Shown here one piece after another: positions 27,635-36,534 of a stretch of 64,000 nucleotides of DNA. The position numbers and the translations under genes are program-made. Below the pieces are notes generated by a model. It had not been told where the DNA came from and did no database searches. It was given only the letters and a program-made list of their open reading frames with translations. The first letter of the stretch is position 1; each line of letters begins with the position of its first letter. Source of the DNA: Paenirhizobium selenitireducens ATCC BAA-1503 (GTDB lineage Bacteria > Pseudomonadota > Alphaproteobacteria > Rhizobiales > Rhizobiaceae); NCBI RefSeq assembly GCF_000518785.1, contig NZ_JAEG01000009.1, positions 124,001-188,000 on the forward strand, written 5' to 3'.

Positions 27635-28435
27635 ATGGAGACGATCAGCACCACACAGCGGGCGAGCACGAGCCAAGCAGCACCGCGCCGCATTGCCTGG
27701 ATCACCGGCGCCAGCTCGGGCATCGGCCGCGCTCTCGCCTTGCGTCTCGCGCGTGACGGCTGGACCGTCGCTGCCAGCGCCCGCGGCCTGGACGAACTCG
27801 CTTCGCTGGCCGCGGAGGGCAATGGTCGGATCGTCGCCTTCCCGCTCGACGTGACGGACAGGCAGGCGGTGCATGCCACCTTCGCCGCGATCGGGTCAGA
27901 CCTCGGCCCCGTGGATCTCGCGGTGTTCGCGGCCGGCACTTACTTCCGCGACTATGCGGCGGATTTCGACAGTGGACGCTTCGGCAAGATGGTCGGCCTC
28001 AATCTGGTCGGTACGGCGCACTGCCTGGAGGCTGTGATGCCCGCGATGATTGCGCGCAAGAGCGGACAGATCGCCGTCGTGGCCTCGGTGTCCGGTTATG
28101 TCGGCCTGCCGGGTGCTGCAAGCTACGGGGCGACGAAGGCGGCGCTCAATGTCATGTGCGAAGCCTTCCAGCCGGAACTCGCTGCCCATGGCGTGCGGAT
28201 CTCGATCGTCAATCCGGGCTTCGTCGACACGCCGCTCACCCGCAAGAACGATTTTCCCATGCCATTCCTCGTCTCGGCCGAGTCGGCGGCCGACTCGATC
28301 GCCGACGGCCTGACGGCCGGCCATTACGAGATCGTCTTCCCGTGGAAGATGGCGTTCGCGATGAAGCTTCTGCACGCGCTCCCGGCGCGCCTGCGGTTCA
28401 GGCTAACGCGCCGGATGCTTCGATCGCCGGACTGA
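27635..28435 (+). CDS. short-chain dehydrogenase/reductase of the sigma-E locus
   Basis: NAD(P)-dependent SDR, 266 residues. The cofactor motif is WITGASSGIGRALAL, the catalytic Ser is in VASVSGYVG, and Tyr/Lys are in ASYGATKAALN. The C-terminal tail (FAMKLLHALPARLRFRLTRR) is amphipathic and basic, as in SDRs that act at membranes on lipids. Start at 27635 behind GAGAGG. Convergent with the cyclopropane-synthase-like gene 4 bases away. A homologous SDR belongs to the sigma-E target operon of Rhodobacter sphaeroides, so a role in lipid modification under photo-oxidative stress is likely but inferred. Confidence 0.85.
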   Translation: METISTTQRASTSQAAPRRIAWITGASSGIGRALALRLARDGWTVAASARGLDELASLAAEGNGRIVAFPLDVTDRQAVHATFAAIGSDLGPVDLAVFAAGTYFRDYAADFDSGRFGKMVGLNLVGTAHCLEAVMPAMIARKSGQIAVVASVSGYVGLPGAASYGATKAALNVMCEAFQPELAAHGVRISIVNPGFVDTPLTRKNDFPMPFLVSAESAADSIADGLTAGHYEIVFPWKMAFAMKLLHALPARLRFRLTRRMLRSPD

Positions 28436-28439
28436 GGCG

Positions 28440-29657
28440 CTATCTGGTCTTGTCCAGACGGAACTGGACGACGTCGATCCGTCCCGTGCGAAAGCCCACG
28501 GCGCAGTAGTGAAGGTAGAAGCGCCACAGCTTGTAGAACTTGCGGTCGAAACCGAGCGTCTCGATGGACGGCCAATTGGCGACGAAGGCATGGTCCCAGG
28601 CAATCAGCGTACGATCATAGTCCCGACCGAAGGCCAGCATGTGCCCGACGGTGAGGCCAGCCTGCCGGGCACCTTCGTTGAAGGCCTCGACCGAGGGCAG
28701 CATGCCGCCCGGGAAGATGTAGGTCTGGATGAAGTCGGCATTGCGTCGGTAGCTGTGGAAGCGGTCCTCGTGGATGGTGATGGACTGCACCATGGCACTG
28801 CCGCCCGGCTTCAGCCGGTCGCGTACCGCTTCGAAATAGACCGGCCAGTTCTCCTCGCCCACCGCCTCGAACATCTCGATCGAGACGATCTTGTCAAAAC
28901 GGCCCTGGCAGTGGCGATAGTCTTCGAGGCGAACATCGGCGCGATCGGAAAGGCCGGCGCGTTCCAGCCGATCCTCGGCGAACCTGGCCTGCTCGACCGA
29001 AAGCGTCAGCCCCGTGACGCGGCAGCCGGTGGCACGGATCGCATATTCGGCAAAGCCGCCCCAGCCGCAGCCGATTTCCAGCACGTGGTCCTCCGGGCCG
29101 ATCTCCAGCTCCTCGACGATGCGCGCGTACTTTGCCTCCTGCGCCTCGGCGAGGTTCTGCGTGTGGGCATCGAACAAGGCCGACGAATAGGTCATCGTCC
29201 GGTCGAGCCACAGTTTGTAGAAGTCGTTGCCGAGATCGTAGTGGAAGGAGATGTTTCTCCGGCTACCCTTCGGCGAATTGCGGCGCAGCCGGTGGCGCAG
29301 GCGGGCAATCCCGCCGATCAGGGCCGATGGCGCCATCAATCCGGAAAAGGCCTTCTCATTGGCGACCGCCAGCTCAAGCACGACGCCAATGTCGGGGCTG
29401 TCGACGTCGCCGTCCATATAGGCGCGGGCAAAGCCCAGCGTACCTCCGGCCATCAGCCGCAGCAGCACGCGCGGCCGCCGCACCATCAGCGCCGCGGACG
29501 GACCCGGCGCAGCGCCCTTTGCGACATGCTCCCCGCCGCCGTCGAACTGCAGGACGAGGCGCCCGACGACGATCCTGTCGACCCAGTGGCACAACATCCG
29601 CTGCCAGACCGGGCGCGCCGCGGCGACCGTCGATGTTCCCTGTTCGGCATGACTCAT
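28440..29657 (-). CDS. cyclopropane-fatty-acyl-phospholipid synthase family methyltransferase
   Basis: SAM-dependent methylation of unsaturated acyl chains in membrane lipids. 405 residues. The SAM site is [36 protein letters not shown] and [14 protein letters not shown] are typical of the CFA family. The start at 29657 overlaps the DUF1365 stop (ATGA). In Rhodobacter sphaeroides, CFA-like genes of the sigma-E regulon take part in methylated or furan fatty-acid synthesis. The product may therefore be a modified lipid other than a cyclopropane. Third gene of the operon starting at 31800. Confidence 0.9.
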   Translation of the reverse strand: MSHAEQGTSTVAAARPVWQRMLCHWVDRIVVGRLVLQFDGGGEHVAKGAAPGPSAALMVRRPRVLLRLMAGGTLGFARAYMDGDVDSPDIGVVLELAVANEKAFSGLMAPSALIGGIARLRHRLRRNSPKGSRRNISFHYDLGNDFYKLWLDRTMTYSSALFDAHTQNLAEAQEAKYARIVEELEIGPEDHVLEIGCGWGGFAEYAIRATGCRVTGLTLSVEQARFAEDRLERAGLSDRADVRLEDYRHCQGRFDKIVSIEMFEAVGEENWPVYFEAVRDRLKPGGSAMVQSITIHEDRFHSYRRNADFIQTYIFPGGMLPSVEAFNEGARQAGLTVGHMLAFGRDYDRTLIAWDHAFVANWPSIETLGFDRKFYKLWRFYLHYCAVGFRTGRIDVVQFRLDKTR

Positions 29658-30445
29658 GGTTTTTCCATTCCATTCTTGAAAACGACCGTGCTGGCTATCC
29701 GCGCATTTGCGGGCGTGTGCCGATGGATCGGCACACGCTTCAGCCAGAGACGCAGAGCCTCCCAGTGAATCCCGGCCAGCACCTTCAGCGTCATCAGCGG
29801 ATAGGCGACCAGCATGGCAGCGAGGGAGCGTGTCGAAAGCTCGCGTCTTTTTCCCGCGAAGGAGGCAAAGAGCAGGAGACCCTCGCCGTCGCTCTCGCTG
29901 ATATTGACCGTGACGGCAGGGCCGGGCGGCAGGATGCGAAACTGGTAGGTGCATTCCATCGGAATGAACGGCGAGACATACATTTCCTTGGCGCAGGCGT
30001 GGGTGACCGTCTGTCCGCCGCCGACCACCGGAATGACGTAGGTGTGCCGCTCCTTGAAGGTGTTGCAGACCTCGTAGAGGATGGCGGCCAGTGAACCGTC
30101 GGCCCTGTGGCAGAAATAGACCGTCAGCGGATTGAAGACGAAGCCGAGGATGCGCGGATAACACAGCATGCGGATCGCCATGCCGGGTTCGAGAACGCCC
30201 GCACTCTCGATGTGTGCCTCGACCCAGGTCCTGAGCCCGCCGGTGGTTCCGTCGCCATGATCGGCATCCCGCAGCGAGAAGACGGCGCGCCGGTTGTGGC
30301 CGAACAGACCGAGGCTGCGATCCAGTAGCGGCAGTTCATCGAGGTCGATCAGCAGCGAGAACACGCTGTAGCGCAGCTTGTGCCGCCGCGGCCTGTGCCG
30401 GACATGCGATACGTGACCGGTATAGATGGCCGATGCCAGGGTCAT
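29654..30445 (-). CDS. DUF1365 domain protein
   Basis: 263-residue protein of unknown activity, almost always found between a FAD amine-oxidase-like gene and a CFA-synthase-like gene, as here. It starts [21 protein letters not shown] and contains [14 protein letters not shown] and [15 protein letters not shown], both typical of the family. The start at 30445 overlaps the stop of the FAD gene (ATGA). The longer frame to 30793 is not supported. Likely part of a lipid-modifying complex, by context. Confidence 0.88.
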   Translation of the reverse strand: MTLASAIYTGHVSHVRHRPRRHKLRYSVFSLLIDLDELPLLDRSLGLFGHNRRAVFSLRDADHGDGTTGGLRTWVEAHIESAGVLEPGMAIRMLCYPRILGFVFNPLTVYFCHRADGSLAAILYEVCNTFKERHTYVIPVVGGGQTVTHACAKEMYVSPFIPMECTYQFRILPPGPAVTVNISESDGEGLLLFASFAGKRRELSTRSLAAMLVAYPLMTLKVLAGIHWEALRLWLKRVPIHRHTPANARIASTVVFKNGMEKP

Positions 30446-31800
30446 TCCGCTGCCTCGAGTTGACGGACATGGTCGATGCGTCCGGATTCGTTCTCGACCA
30501 ACCACGGCCGGCGCACACCGCCAAGCGCTTCCGCCACGGCAAGGCCCGCCTGAAGACCGTCCTCGTGGAAACCGCTGCCGAAATAGGCGCCGCAGAACCA
30601 GGTATTGCGGCGACCCTGCAGCTGCCAGAGGCGCCGCTGGGCGGCATTGGCCTTGAGATCGAACAGCGGATGCTCGTAGTCGAATGTCTGGATGACGTGT
30701 TCCGGATCGATGGCACGGCACGGATTGAGCGTGACGAACAGGGGCCGGGCCGGGTCCAGCGACTGCAGAAGGTTCATCCAGTAGGTGACGCACAGGGCCT
30801 TGTTACCCGCGTCGTCGCCTTCGGCGATGTAGTTCCAGCTCGACCAGACCTGTCGGCGTTTTGGCATCAGCCGCGGATCCGAATGCAGGACGGCGACGTT
30901 GCGGGTGTACTCGAATGCGCCGAGCGTTTCCCGTTCGGCCGCATCCGCATCGCTGAGCAGTTTCAGCGACTGCTCGGCATGGGTGGCCAGCACGATGTGA
31001 TCGAACCGGTCGGCATGGCCGGACGCATCGGTCAGTTCGACGCCGAACTTGTCGCGGCGGATCCTTTGCACCGGCTGTCCAAGGCGCAGCTCGCCGGAGA
31101 AATCGGCGAGGATGCGCTTCACATATTCGCGACTGCCGCCGGCCACGGTCCGCCACTTAGGCCTGTCGTCGAGTGACAGAAGGCCGTGATTGGAAAAAAA
31201 GCGGATGAAGGCGTGCAGCGGATAGAGCCGCATTTCGCCGGCCGTCGTCGACCAGATCGCCGCGCCCATGGGCAGGAGGTGGTCGTCGATGAAGGACGCA
31301 CCATAGCCGCTCGAGGCGAGGTAGTCGCCGAGGCTGACTGATGCGAGTTCGGCGCGCGAAAGCAGGGCCGGCGCCTCCTTGTAGAAGCGCAGGACATCCT
31401 TGAGCATCGACCAGAAGCGGGGCCGCAGCAGGTTGGATTTCTGGCCCAGCAATCCTTTCAGGCCGGAGCCGGAATATTCGAACGCGCCGCCATCTATCGA
31501 TGCGGCAAACGACATGCTGGAGGGTAGGGTCGGCACCGACAGATGGTCGAACAGCGCAACGAGATTCGGATAGTTTCGGTCATTGTAGACGATGAAGCCG
31601 GTATCGACGGGAATGTCGCGATCGCCCGAGCGCGCCAGCACGGTATTGGAATGGCCGCCCGGCCGGTCTTCCGCCTCATAGAGCACGACTTCGGCGCTGC
31701 GGCTGAGCAGCCAGGCCGCGGACAGGCCCGAAATGCCGGACCCGACCACTGCGATCCTGCGCCTGCCCGATGCCGTCGCCTTGCCCAAGCCGGTATCCAT
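30442..31800 (-). CDS. FAD-dependent amine-oxidase-like oxidoreductase
   Basis: Flavoprotein of 452 residues. The Rossmann motif is [19 protein letters not shown] with [15 protein letters not shown] after it, and the C-terminal FAD segment is [21 protein letters not shown]. Such proteins are annotated as NAD/FAD-binding or amine oxidase; those next to DUF1365 and CFA-synthase genes probably oxidise or desaturate an acyl chain. First gene of the minus-strand arm of the sigma-E locus, with a sigma-E-like promoter 31-60 bases upstream. Confidence 0.88.
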   Translation of the reverse strand: MDTGLGKATASGRRRIAVVGSGISGLSAAWLLSRSAEVVLYEAEDRPGGHSNTVLARSGDRDIPVDTGFIVYNDRNYPNLVALFDHLSVPTLPSSMSFAASIDGGAFEYSGSGLKGLLGQKSNLLRPRFWSMLKDVLRFYKEAPALLSRAELASVSLGDYLASSGYGASFIDDHLLPMGAAIWSTTAGEMRLYPLHAFIRFFSNHGLLSLDDRPKWRTVAGGSREYVKRILADFSGELRLGQPVQRIRRDKFGVELTDASGHADRFDHIVLATHAEQSLKLLSDADAAERETLGAFEYTRNVAVLHSDPRLMPKRRQVWSSWNYIAEGDDAGNKALCVTYWMNLLQSLDPARPLFVTLNPCRAIDPEHVIQTFDYEHPLFDLKANAAQRRLWQLQGRRNTWFCGAYFGSGFHEDGLQAGLAVAEALGGVRRPWLVENESGRIDHVRQLEAAE

Positions 31801-31831
31801 GGAATGACCCTCGTTTTTCGTTCACTGCGCC

Positions 31832-31861
31832 ACAGTACGGACCGCGGCGGGGACCGGATCG
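31832..31861 (-). promoter_or_regulatory. sigma-E-like promoter of the FAD/DUF1365/CFA operon
   Basis: On the minus strand CGATCC (31861-31856), 18 bases, then TACTGT (31837-31832). The layout mirrors the facing promoter at 31888-31917, and the -35 resembles the TGATCC recognised by Rhodobacter sigma-E with an 18-base spacer. Confidence 0.6.
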
Positions 31862-31887
31862 ATCCGCGGCGAAAAATTCGCCGCCGG

Positions 31888-31917
31888 TGATCCGGCCCGC
31901 GGCGAGGCCCGTAACGG
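31888..31917 (+). promoter_or_regulatory. sigma-E-like promoter of the rpoE-chrR operon
   Basis: TGATCC (31888-31893), 18 bases, then TAACGG (31912-31917). The -35 equals the core I recall for Rhodobacter sphaeroides sigma-E promoters, and the spacing fits. This predicts autoactivation of the sigma factor gene once ChrR releases it. Confidence 0.65.
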
Positions 31918-32027
31918 CGATCATGACAAGAGCAGTTTTCATCTCGGCGGATCCTCGCCACAATGCTATGAGGCGTTATGCGCGGCAGACGACAGCCGCG
32001 ACGCTCAATCACGGGAAGAAATCGGCT

Positions 32028-32600
32028 TTGGCGCGCGATACCAACGACGAGATTTCACAACGAAGCCTTTCACAGATGCTGGCGGCCGTCGGGCAGAACA
32101 AGGATGTCGAAGCCTTCGAGGCATTGTTCCGTCATTACGGCCCACGGGTTCGCGCCTACATGGCCAAGCTCGCTCGCGACGGCCAGGGGACGGAAGAGTT
32201 GATGCAGGAAACCATGCTGGCAGTGTGGAACAAGGCGCACCAGTTCGATCCGGCCAGGGGCAATGTATCGAGCTGGATCTTCACGATTGCCAGAAACCTG
32301 CGCATCGATGCCTATCGCAAGGAGAAGCGGCCGGTCTTCGACCCGACCGATCCGGCCTTCGTGCCCGACGACGTGCCTCCGGCCGACCTGGAATTCGAAG
32401 GGCGCCAGGAGGCCGACCGGCTTCGTCGCGCCATGGAGACACTGCCGGCAGAGCAGTTGGAATTGCTGAAGCTGTCCTTCTACAACGAGGCGTCGCACAG
32501 CGCGATCGCCACGAAACTCGGACTGCCGATGGGCACGGTGAAATCGCGTATCCGTCTCGCCTTCGCCAAACTGCGCGCCGCGCTGGAGGAACGCGCATGA
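32028..32600 (+). CDS. rpoE: ECF sigma factor, RpoE/ECF11 type
   Basis: Alternative sigma factor released from ChrR, by analogy with the Rhodobacter singlet-oxygen response. Sigma-2 includes the -10-recognising ELMQETMLAVWNKAHQFD and GNVSSWIFTIARNLRIDAYRK; sigma-4 ends with HSAIATKLGLPMGTVKSRIRLA, the helix-turn-helix for the -35. I chose the TTG at 32028 because GGGAAGAA lies 7 bases upstream and the family N-terminus would begin there (190 residues). An ATG at 31968 gives 210 residues with a poor site. The stop overlaps the chrR start (ATGA). Confidence 0.88.
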   Translation: MARDTNDEISQRSLSQMLAAVGQNKDVEAFEALFRHYGPRVRAYMAKLARDGQGTEELMQETMLAVWNKAHQFDPARGNVSSWIFTIARNLRIDAYRKEKRPVFDPTDPAFVPDDVPPADLEFEGRQEADRLRRAMETLPAEQLELLKLSFYNEASHSAIATKLGLPMGTVKSRIRLAFAKLRAALEERA

Positions 32601-33259
32601 GCATTCAGCACCATATCAGCGACGAACTCCTGCTCTCCTATGCCGCCGGCAACCTCGCCGAGGGCTGGAGCATTGCCATTGCCACCCATCTGGCGCTGTG
32701 CCCCTCCTGTCGGCGCCGGCTCGACTTCATGGAGCATGCCGGCGGCGAAATGCTGGAAGTGGCGTGCAGCGAGGAAGTAGACGACTTGAGCTGGGACGCG
32801 ATGAAGGCGCGCCTTTCCGGCGGCACGCCATCGGCCAAGCGCGAGGCGGCCAAGCCAGCCGCCGCGTCCGGCGATATCATCATTCCCGAACCTCTGCGTT
32901 CCTATCTCGGCGGCGACCTCGCCGAGCTGAAATGGAAGGCACTCGGCCGCGGCGCCTATCACATCCGCATCCCCACGAGCGATCGCGAAACGAGCGTTCG
33001 GCTTCTGAAGATCCCGGCCGGCAAGCCGGTTCCCGAGCATTCGCACGGTGGACGGGAGCTGACGCTGGTGCTGAAGGGCAGCTTCCAGGATGGCCAGTCG
33101 CTGTTCAAGCGCGGCGATCTGGAAGAAGCCGACGAAACCCTGCAGCACCAGCCGGTGGCGACGCCGGACGAGGACTGCATTTGTCTCGCTGTGACCGACG
33201 CGCCGCTGAAATTCCGCAGCCTGCTGGTCCGGCTGGTCCAGCCGCTGCTCGGCATCTGA
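32597..33259 (+). CDS. chrR: ChrR zinc-cupin anti-sigma factor
   Basis: Anti-sigma factor that holds RpoE inactive until singlet oxygen or a related signal appears. 220 residues. The N-terminal zinc anti-sigma domain has H6, H31, C35 and C38, the same four positions that bind zinc in Rhodobacter ChrR. The C-terminal cupin-like domain has H148, H150, E154 and H184, with the same spacing as the second zinc site known there (H141, H143, E147, H177). Both sites therefore look intact. Translationally coupled to rpoE. Confidence 0.93.
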   Translation: MSIQHHISDELLLSYAAGNLAEGWSIAIATHLALCPSCRRRLDFMEHAGGEMLEVACSEEVDDLSWDAMKARLSGGTPSAKREAAKPAAASGDIIIPEPLRSYLGGDLAELKWKALGRGAYHIRIPTSDRETSVRLLKIPAGKPVPEHSHGGRELTLVLKGSFQDGQSLFKRGDLEEADETLQHQPVATPDEDCICLAVTDAPLKFRSLLVRLVQPLLGI

Positions 33260-33306
33260 ATACCGAAACGGCGCCACCCCACGCACCGACCCTGGAGCAG
33301 ACCCTG

Positions 33307-33708
33307 ATGACCTATGCCATTGCCTATGTCGCTACCGCCGTCGTGTTCTTCGGGCTGGACTATCTGTGGCTGTCGCGGATTGCCATCGGCTTCTACCGGC
33401 GCCACATCGGCGAGCTGCTTCTGGCGACGCCCAACTTCGCCGCGGCCGGCCTCTTCTATCTCGTCTATGTCGCCGGCATCGTCTATTTCGCCGTGATACC
33501 GGCGGTGTCCGGCGGGGGGTGGCTGGCGGCGCTCGCGGGTGGCGCATTTCTGGGTCTGATCGCCTATGGCACCTATGACATGACCAATCTCGCGACGCTG
33601 AAGGACTGGTCTCTTCCGGTCAGCATCGTCGACATGGCCTGGGGCAGCTTCCTGACCGCCGCCGCCGCGACCGCCGGTTACTTCGCCGTGACGCGCCTCT
33701 CGGCATGA
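33307..33708 (+). CDS. DUF2177 family membrane protein
   Basis: 133-residue inner-membrane protein with four predicted hydrophobic helices (AIAYVATAVVFFGLDYLWL, AGLFYLVYVAGIVYFAVI, WLAALAGGAFLGLIAYGTYD, FLTAAAATAGYFAV). The motif GTYDMTNLATLKDW is diagnostic of DUF2177. Start at 33307 with GGAG upstream, 47 bases after chrR, so probably on the rpoE-chrR transcript. Function unknown. DUF2177 genes often accompany this sigma-E locus. Confidence 0.85.
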   Translation: MTYAIAYVATAVVFFGLDYLWLSRIAIGFYRRHIGELLLATPNFAAAGLFYLVYVAGIVYFAVIPAVSGGGWLAALAGGAFLGLIAYGTYDMTNLATLKDWSLPVSIVDMAWGSFLTAAAATAGYFAVTRLSA

Positions 33709-33717
33709 GACCTCTGG

Positions 33718-33739
33718 TAGGGCGTGTGTGATCGCCCTA
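33718..33739 (+). terminator. short hairpin after the DUF2177 gene
   Basis: TAGGGCG (33718-33724) pairs with CGCCCTA (33733-33739) around an 8-base loop. No T-run follows, so it may only weakly stop transcription or stabilise the 3' end before the exonuclease gene. Confidence 0.3.
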
Positions 33740-33750
33740 TCTGAAGCCTG

Positions 33751-34764
33751 ATGATGAAGCCCGAAACCTTGCTCTATCCGACCCCGGCGGGTCTCTATTG
33801 CCCCGCGGGCGATTTTTACGTCGATCCGGTGCGGCCGGTCGAGCGGGCGCTGATCACCCATGGACATTCCGACCATGCCCGGCCGGGACACGGCAAGGTC
33901 CTGGCGACACGCCAGACGCTCGACATCATGCGCATCCGCTGCGGTGCGGATTTCTGCGGCAGCGAGCAGGCGGTTGCGTTCGGCGAGACCTTCAGCCTCA
34001 ATGGCGTCGGCGTGAGCTTCCATCCGGCCGGTCATGTGCTCGGATCGGCCCAGATCGCCGTCGAGAAGGAGGGGACCCGGATCGTCGTTTCCGGCGACTA
34101 CAAGCGCAGCCCCGATCCAACCTGTACGCCATTCGAACCGGTGGCCTGCGATGTGTTCATCACGGAGGCGACCTTCGGGCTGCCGGTGTTTCACCATCCC
34201 GACCCGACCGACGAGATCGCCAGGCTGCTCACCTCGCTTCGCCAGTTTCCGCAACGCAGCCATCTGGTCGGCGCCTATGCGCTCGGCAAGGCGCAACGGG
34301 TCATCTCGCTGTTGCGCCGCTCCGGTTACGACCGTCCGATCTATATCCATGGCGCGCTGTCGAAGCTCTGCACCTATTATGAAAGCCAGGGCATCGGTCT
34401 CGGCGATCTCAGGCCCGCGACCGACGACGACCAGGATGCGCAGGACTTCCGCGGCGCCGTGATCGTCGGGCCGCCGTCGGCCTTCAACGACCGCTGGGCA
34501 CGGCGTTTTGCCGATCCGCTTTCGGTATACGCCTCGGGCTGGATGATGGTGCGCCAGCGCGCCAAGCAGCGCGGCGTGGAACTGCCGCTGGTCATCTCCG
34601 ACCATTGCGACTGGCCGGAACTGACGGCGACGATCACCGAGCTCAAACCGGGAGAAGTCTGGGTGACCCATGGCCGCGAGGAGGCGCTGGTCAGATGGTG
34701 CGAGCTCCAGGGCATAGCGGCGCGGCCGCTGCATCTGGTCGGCTATGAAGACGAGGGGGATTGA
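33751..34764 (+). CDS. ligase-associated metallo-beta-lactamase DNA exonuclease
   Basis: Predicted DNA exonuclease/phosphoesterase of the beta-CASP metallo-beta-lactamase type (Snm1-like), 337 residues; the second Met (33754) is an alternative start. The metal motif is THGHSDHARPG; FHPAGHVLGSAQI, VVSGDYKRSPDP and ISDHCDW follow in family order. It lies 6 bases before the ATP-dependent DNA ligase gene, the pairing that gives the family its name and suggests end processing followed by sealing in DNA repair. Confidence 0.9.
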   Translation: MMKPETLLYPTPAGLYCPAGDFYVDPVRPVERALITHGHSDHARPGHGKVLATRQTLDIMRIRCGADFCGSEQAVAFGETFSLNGVGVSFHPAGHVLGSAQIAVEKEGTRIVVSGDYKRSPDPTCTPFEPVACDVFITEATFGLPVFHHPDPTDEIARLLTSLRQFPQRSHLVGAYALGKAQRVISLLRRSGYDRPIYIHGALSKLCTYYESQGIGLGDLRPATDDDQDAQDFRGAVIVGPPSAFNDRWARRFADPLSVYASGWMMVRQRAKQRGVELPLVISDHCDWPELTATITELKPGEVWVTHGREEALVRWCELQGIAARPLHLVGYEDEGD

Positions 34765-34770
34765 CGCCGG

Positions 34771-36384
34771 ATGAAGGCCTTTGCCGATCTCCTCGACCGC
34801 CTGGTGCTGACGCCGAGCCGCAACGGCAAGCTTACCCTGCTCGTCGACTACTTCCGCGCGACGCCGGATCCCGATCGCGGCTACGCGCTTGCGGCGCTCG
34901 CCGGCACGCTCGATATCGGCACGGTCAAGCCGGCCATGCTGCGCGAACTGGTGCTGGAACGCCTGGACGAGGTTCTCTTCCGATACTCCTACGACTATGT
35001 CGGCGACCTGGCGGAAACCATCGCGCTTGTCTGGGGCGGAGAGAAGGACACGCCGCAGACAGACGCCGACCAGCCGAGGCTTTCGGCCGTGGTCGAAAAG
35101 ATGCGGTCGCTCGGGCGCACGGAAGTCCGCGGCGCGGTGCGCGACCTGCTCGACCGGCTCGACAGTTCGGGCCGCTTTGCGTTCCTCAAGCTCGTCACCG
35201 GCGGGTTGCGGATCGGAGTGTCCGCCCGTATTGCCAAGCAGGCTCTGGCGACCTTGGGGAACAAGGACATCACCGAAATCGAGACCCTGTGGCACGGTCT
35301 GGCACCTCCCTATGAGACCCTGTTTGCCTGGCTCGAAGGCGCGGAAGAAAAGCCGGCGCTCGCCAGCCCGGCGATCTTTCATTCGGTGATGCTGTCGACC
35401 CCGGTGAGCGAGAGCGATCTCGACGCGCTCGACCCGCGTGATTTCGCCGCCGAATGGAAGTGGGACGGCATCCGGGTTCAGCTTTCGCGCTCCGGCAGTC
35501 GCACTCGGCTCTATTCGCGATCGGGCGACGACATTTCCCACGCCTTCCCGGATGTCGTCGAGGCGGCGGATTTCGAAGCCGTGATCGACGGGGAGCTGCT
35601 GATCGGCGGCACGCTGCGTTCGAACGAGCCCACCCGCACCTTTTCCGATCTGCAGCAGCGGCTGAACCGCAAGGCGGTGTCGTCGAAGATGCTGGGGGAA
35701 TATCCGGCCTTCCTGCGTGCCTACGACATCCTCTTCCAGGGCGAAGAAGACGTGCGCGGGGAAACCTTCGTGCAGCGCCGCGAGCGCCTGACGGAACTGA
35801 TCGGCGCCAGCCAGCCGACCCGCTTCGACCTTTCGCCGCTCGTGCCCTTTTCCAGTTGGGACGAACTCGAACGCCTGCGTACCGACCCGCCCGATCCGGT
35901 GATCGAGGGCGTGATGATCAAGCGGCTGGACAGCGTCTACCAGGCGGGACGCGCCAAGGGGCCGTGGTTCAAATGGAAGCGCGAGCCGTTCAATGCCGAT
36001 GCGGTGTTGATGTATGCGCAGCGCGGGCATGGCAAACGGTCCAGCTACTATTCCGACTTCACTTTCGGGGTCTGGACGAAAGGAGAGGCCGGCGACGTGC
36101 TGGTGCCGGTCGGCAAGGCCTATTTCGGCTTCACCGATGCCGAGCTTGAAATCCTCGATCGCTACGTGCGGAACAACACCATCGACCGCTTCGGCCCGGT
36201 CCGGGCGCTGAGGGCCGAGCCCGAGCATGGTTTCGTCGTCGAGGTCGCCTTCGAAGGCATTGCCCGCTCGACGCGGCACAAGTCCGGCGTCGCCATGCGC
36301 TTTCCGCGCATCGCCAGGCTAAGGCAGGACAAGCTGCCGCGCGACGCCGACCGCCTCGATACGCTTCTCGCCATGATCGACTGA
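34771..36384 (+). CDS. ATP-dependent DNA ligase (ligase-associated repair cluster)
   Basis: Seals nicks in a repair pathway distinct from the NAD-dependent replicative ligase. 537 residues. An N-terminal DNA-binding domain spans about residues 1-200. The nucleotidyl-transferase core has adenylated Lys230 in EWKWDGIRVQ, RSGDDISHAFPD, the motif ELLIGG and FKWKREPFNADAV. A C-terminal OB domain follows. Bacterial homologues are annotated as cisplatin-damage-response ligases. Co-transcribed with the exonuclease 6 bases upstream; the usual third partner, an Lhr-type helicase, is not in the window. Confidence 0.92.
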   Translation: MKAFADLLDRLVLTPSRNGKLTLLVDYFRATPDPDRGYALAALAGTLDIGTVKPAMLRELVLERLDEVLFRYSYDYVGDLAETIALVWGGEKDTPQTDADQPRLSAVVEKMRSLGRTEVRGAVRDLLDRLDSSGRFAFLKLVTGGLRIGVSARIAKQALATLGNKDITEIETLWHGLAPPYETLFAWLEGAEEKPALASPAIFHSVMLSTPVSESDLDALDPRDFAAEWKWDGIRVQLSRSGSRTRLYSRSGDDISHAFPDVVEAADFEAVIDGELLIGGTLRSNEPTRTFSDLQQRLNRKAVSSKMLGEYPAFLRAYDILFQGEEDVRGETFVQRRERLTELIGASQPTRFDLSPLVPFSSWDELERLRTDPPDPVIEGVMIKRLDSVYQAGRAKGPWFKWKREPFNADAVLMYAQRGHGKRSSYYSDFTFGVWTKGEAGDVLVPVGKAYFGFTDAELEILDRYVRNNTIDRFGPVRALRAEPEHGFVVEVAFEGIARSTRHKSGVAMRFPRIARLRQDKLPRDADRLDTLLAMID

Positions 36385-36534
36385 GCGCATGGCGGGCTCT
36401 GCACCGGCCGATGCGCCCCGTGCCTGTATGAAGACCGCGGAGCGCACGCTTGGCTTGCCAATCTCGCCACCGCAGTTGTACCCTTCCCGGCAGGAGGCGG
36501 TTGTCGACGGAGGAACGCGGCAGCCAAAGAGTTG

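Noticed and set aside
32959..36279. A 1106-residue minus-strand frame opposite the exonuclease and ligase genes
   Set aside because: Antisense to two well-supported genes; the composition is typical of high-GC shadow frames (Arg, Gly, His, Ala).
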